Under the pieces are notes generated by a model. The model had not been told where the DNA came from. It saw only the letters and a list, made by a program, of their open reading frames with translations, and did not search any database. Made by a program: the position numbers and the translations under genes. Below are positions 5,591-5,687 of a stretch of 5,687 bases of DNA, piece after piece (position 1 is the first letter of the stretch; the number at the start of each line of letters is the position of its first letter). The stretch is from Kiritimatiellia bacterium (GTDB lineage: Bacteria > Verrucomicrobiota > Kiritimatiellia > SLAD01): positions 1-5,687 of the forward strand of contig SLAD01000302.1 of NCBI GenBank assembly GCA_007126995.1, given 5' to 3'.

Positions 5591-5687
5591 AGTAGATGGG
5601 CGCTTGGTGTATGCGCTGCTGTTGTGTTGGTGCATAGCCTGCGCAGCGCCGATTCCTGTGCCCGCACGGTCAGTGGATTGGGTCGAC
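5577..5687 (+). CDS. Exported protein, N-terminal part (3' end outside window)
   Basis: The frame is open for 37 codons from the ATG at 5577 to the window end, out of frame with the HAD gene and overlapping its last 14 bases. A good AGAGG site precedes it. The start reads MRRHEVDGRLVYALLL and continues into CWCIACAAPIPVPA. This is a basic n-region, a hydrophobic core at about residues 10-24 and a likely signal peptidase I site near ACA-A (22-25). A lipoprotein reading with C22 is possible, but the -3 residue is Cys, not the usual Leu, so it is weaker. The mature part visible (PIPVPARSVDWVD) is too short to assign a family. It is likely periplasmic, outer-membrane or secreted, and co-transcribed with the two genes before it. 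Confidence 0.65.
   Translation, partial: MRRHEVDGRLVYALLLCWCIACAAPIPVPARSVDWVD

Noticed and set aside
4..5687. BamHI site (GGATCC) near the left end and SalI site (GTCGAC) at the extreme right end, suggesting a cloned restriction fragment
   Set aside because: Both sites also occur inside the window (GTCGAC at about 1801, GGATCC at about 5344), so this may be chance and has no biological meaning.

Overview
The window looks like chromosomal DNA from a Gram-negative, moderately GC-rich bacterium, probably a proteobacterium. My reasons are about 60% GC by hand count in sampled lines of the main operon, tightly packed genes with ATGA/GTGA overlaps, and a Sec-type signal sequence at the right edge. 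No species-specific marker is present, so the taxon is an inference. I found no tRNA, rRNA, CRISPR array, insertion sequence, phage gene or convincing intrinsic terminator.

Left block (1-490, + strand, about 52% GC by hand count): the C-terminal part of a minimal-nucleotidyltransferase-like protein, cut by the window edge, overlaps a 74-residue partner protein by 11 bases. This is a small two-gene module of unknown biological role, of the general type found in toxin-antitoxin-like nucleotidyltransferase pairs. Its last stop codon directly abuts the stop codon of the convergent operon.

Central block (491-4175, - strand): a three-gene operon read right to left. The first gene is a UDPGP-family (eukaryote-like, not GalU-type) UTP-glucose-1-phosphate uridylyltransferase. 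Two GT-B fold, GT4-type glycosyltransferases that are paralogues of each other follow it. Each junction is a 4-base stop/start overlap. The simplest reading is that the first enzyme makes UDP-glucose and the two transferases add sugars to a surface polysaccharide, glycolipid or similar acceptor. Acceptor and sugar specificity cannot be read from the sequence.

Right block (4254-5687, + strand): across a 78-base divergent intergenic region lie a 213-residue helical, possibly HEAT-repeat-like protein of unknown function, a HAD-superfamily hydrolase of the beta-phosphoglucomutase/phosphatase type, and the start of an exported protein cut by the window edge. These genes also overlap (4 and 14 bases), so they form a second operon. 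Both genes flanking the divergent region lack a Shine-Dalgarno sequence. The best promoter candidate on the right side would place transcription initiation almost on the ATG, which suggests leaderless mRNA.

I see no strong evidence for a wholly new system. The parts least explained by known families are the nucleotidyltransferase/partner pair, the helical-repeat protein coupled to a HAD phosphatase, and the divergent promoter region without ribosome binding sites.
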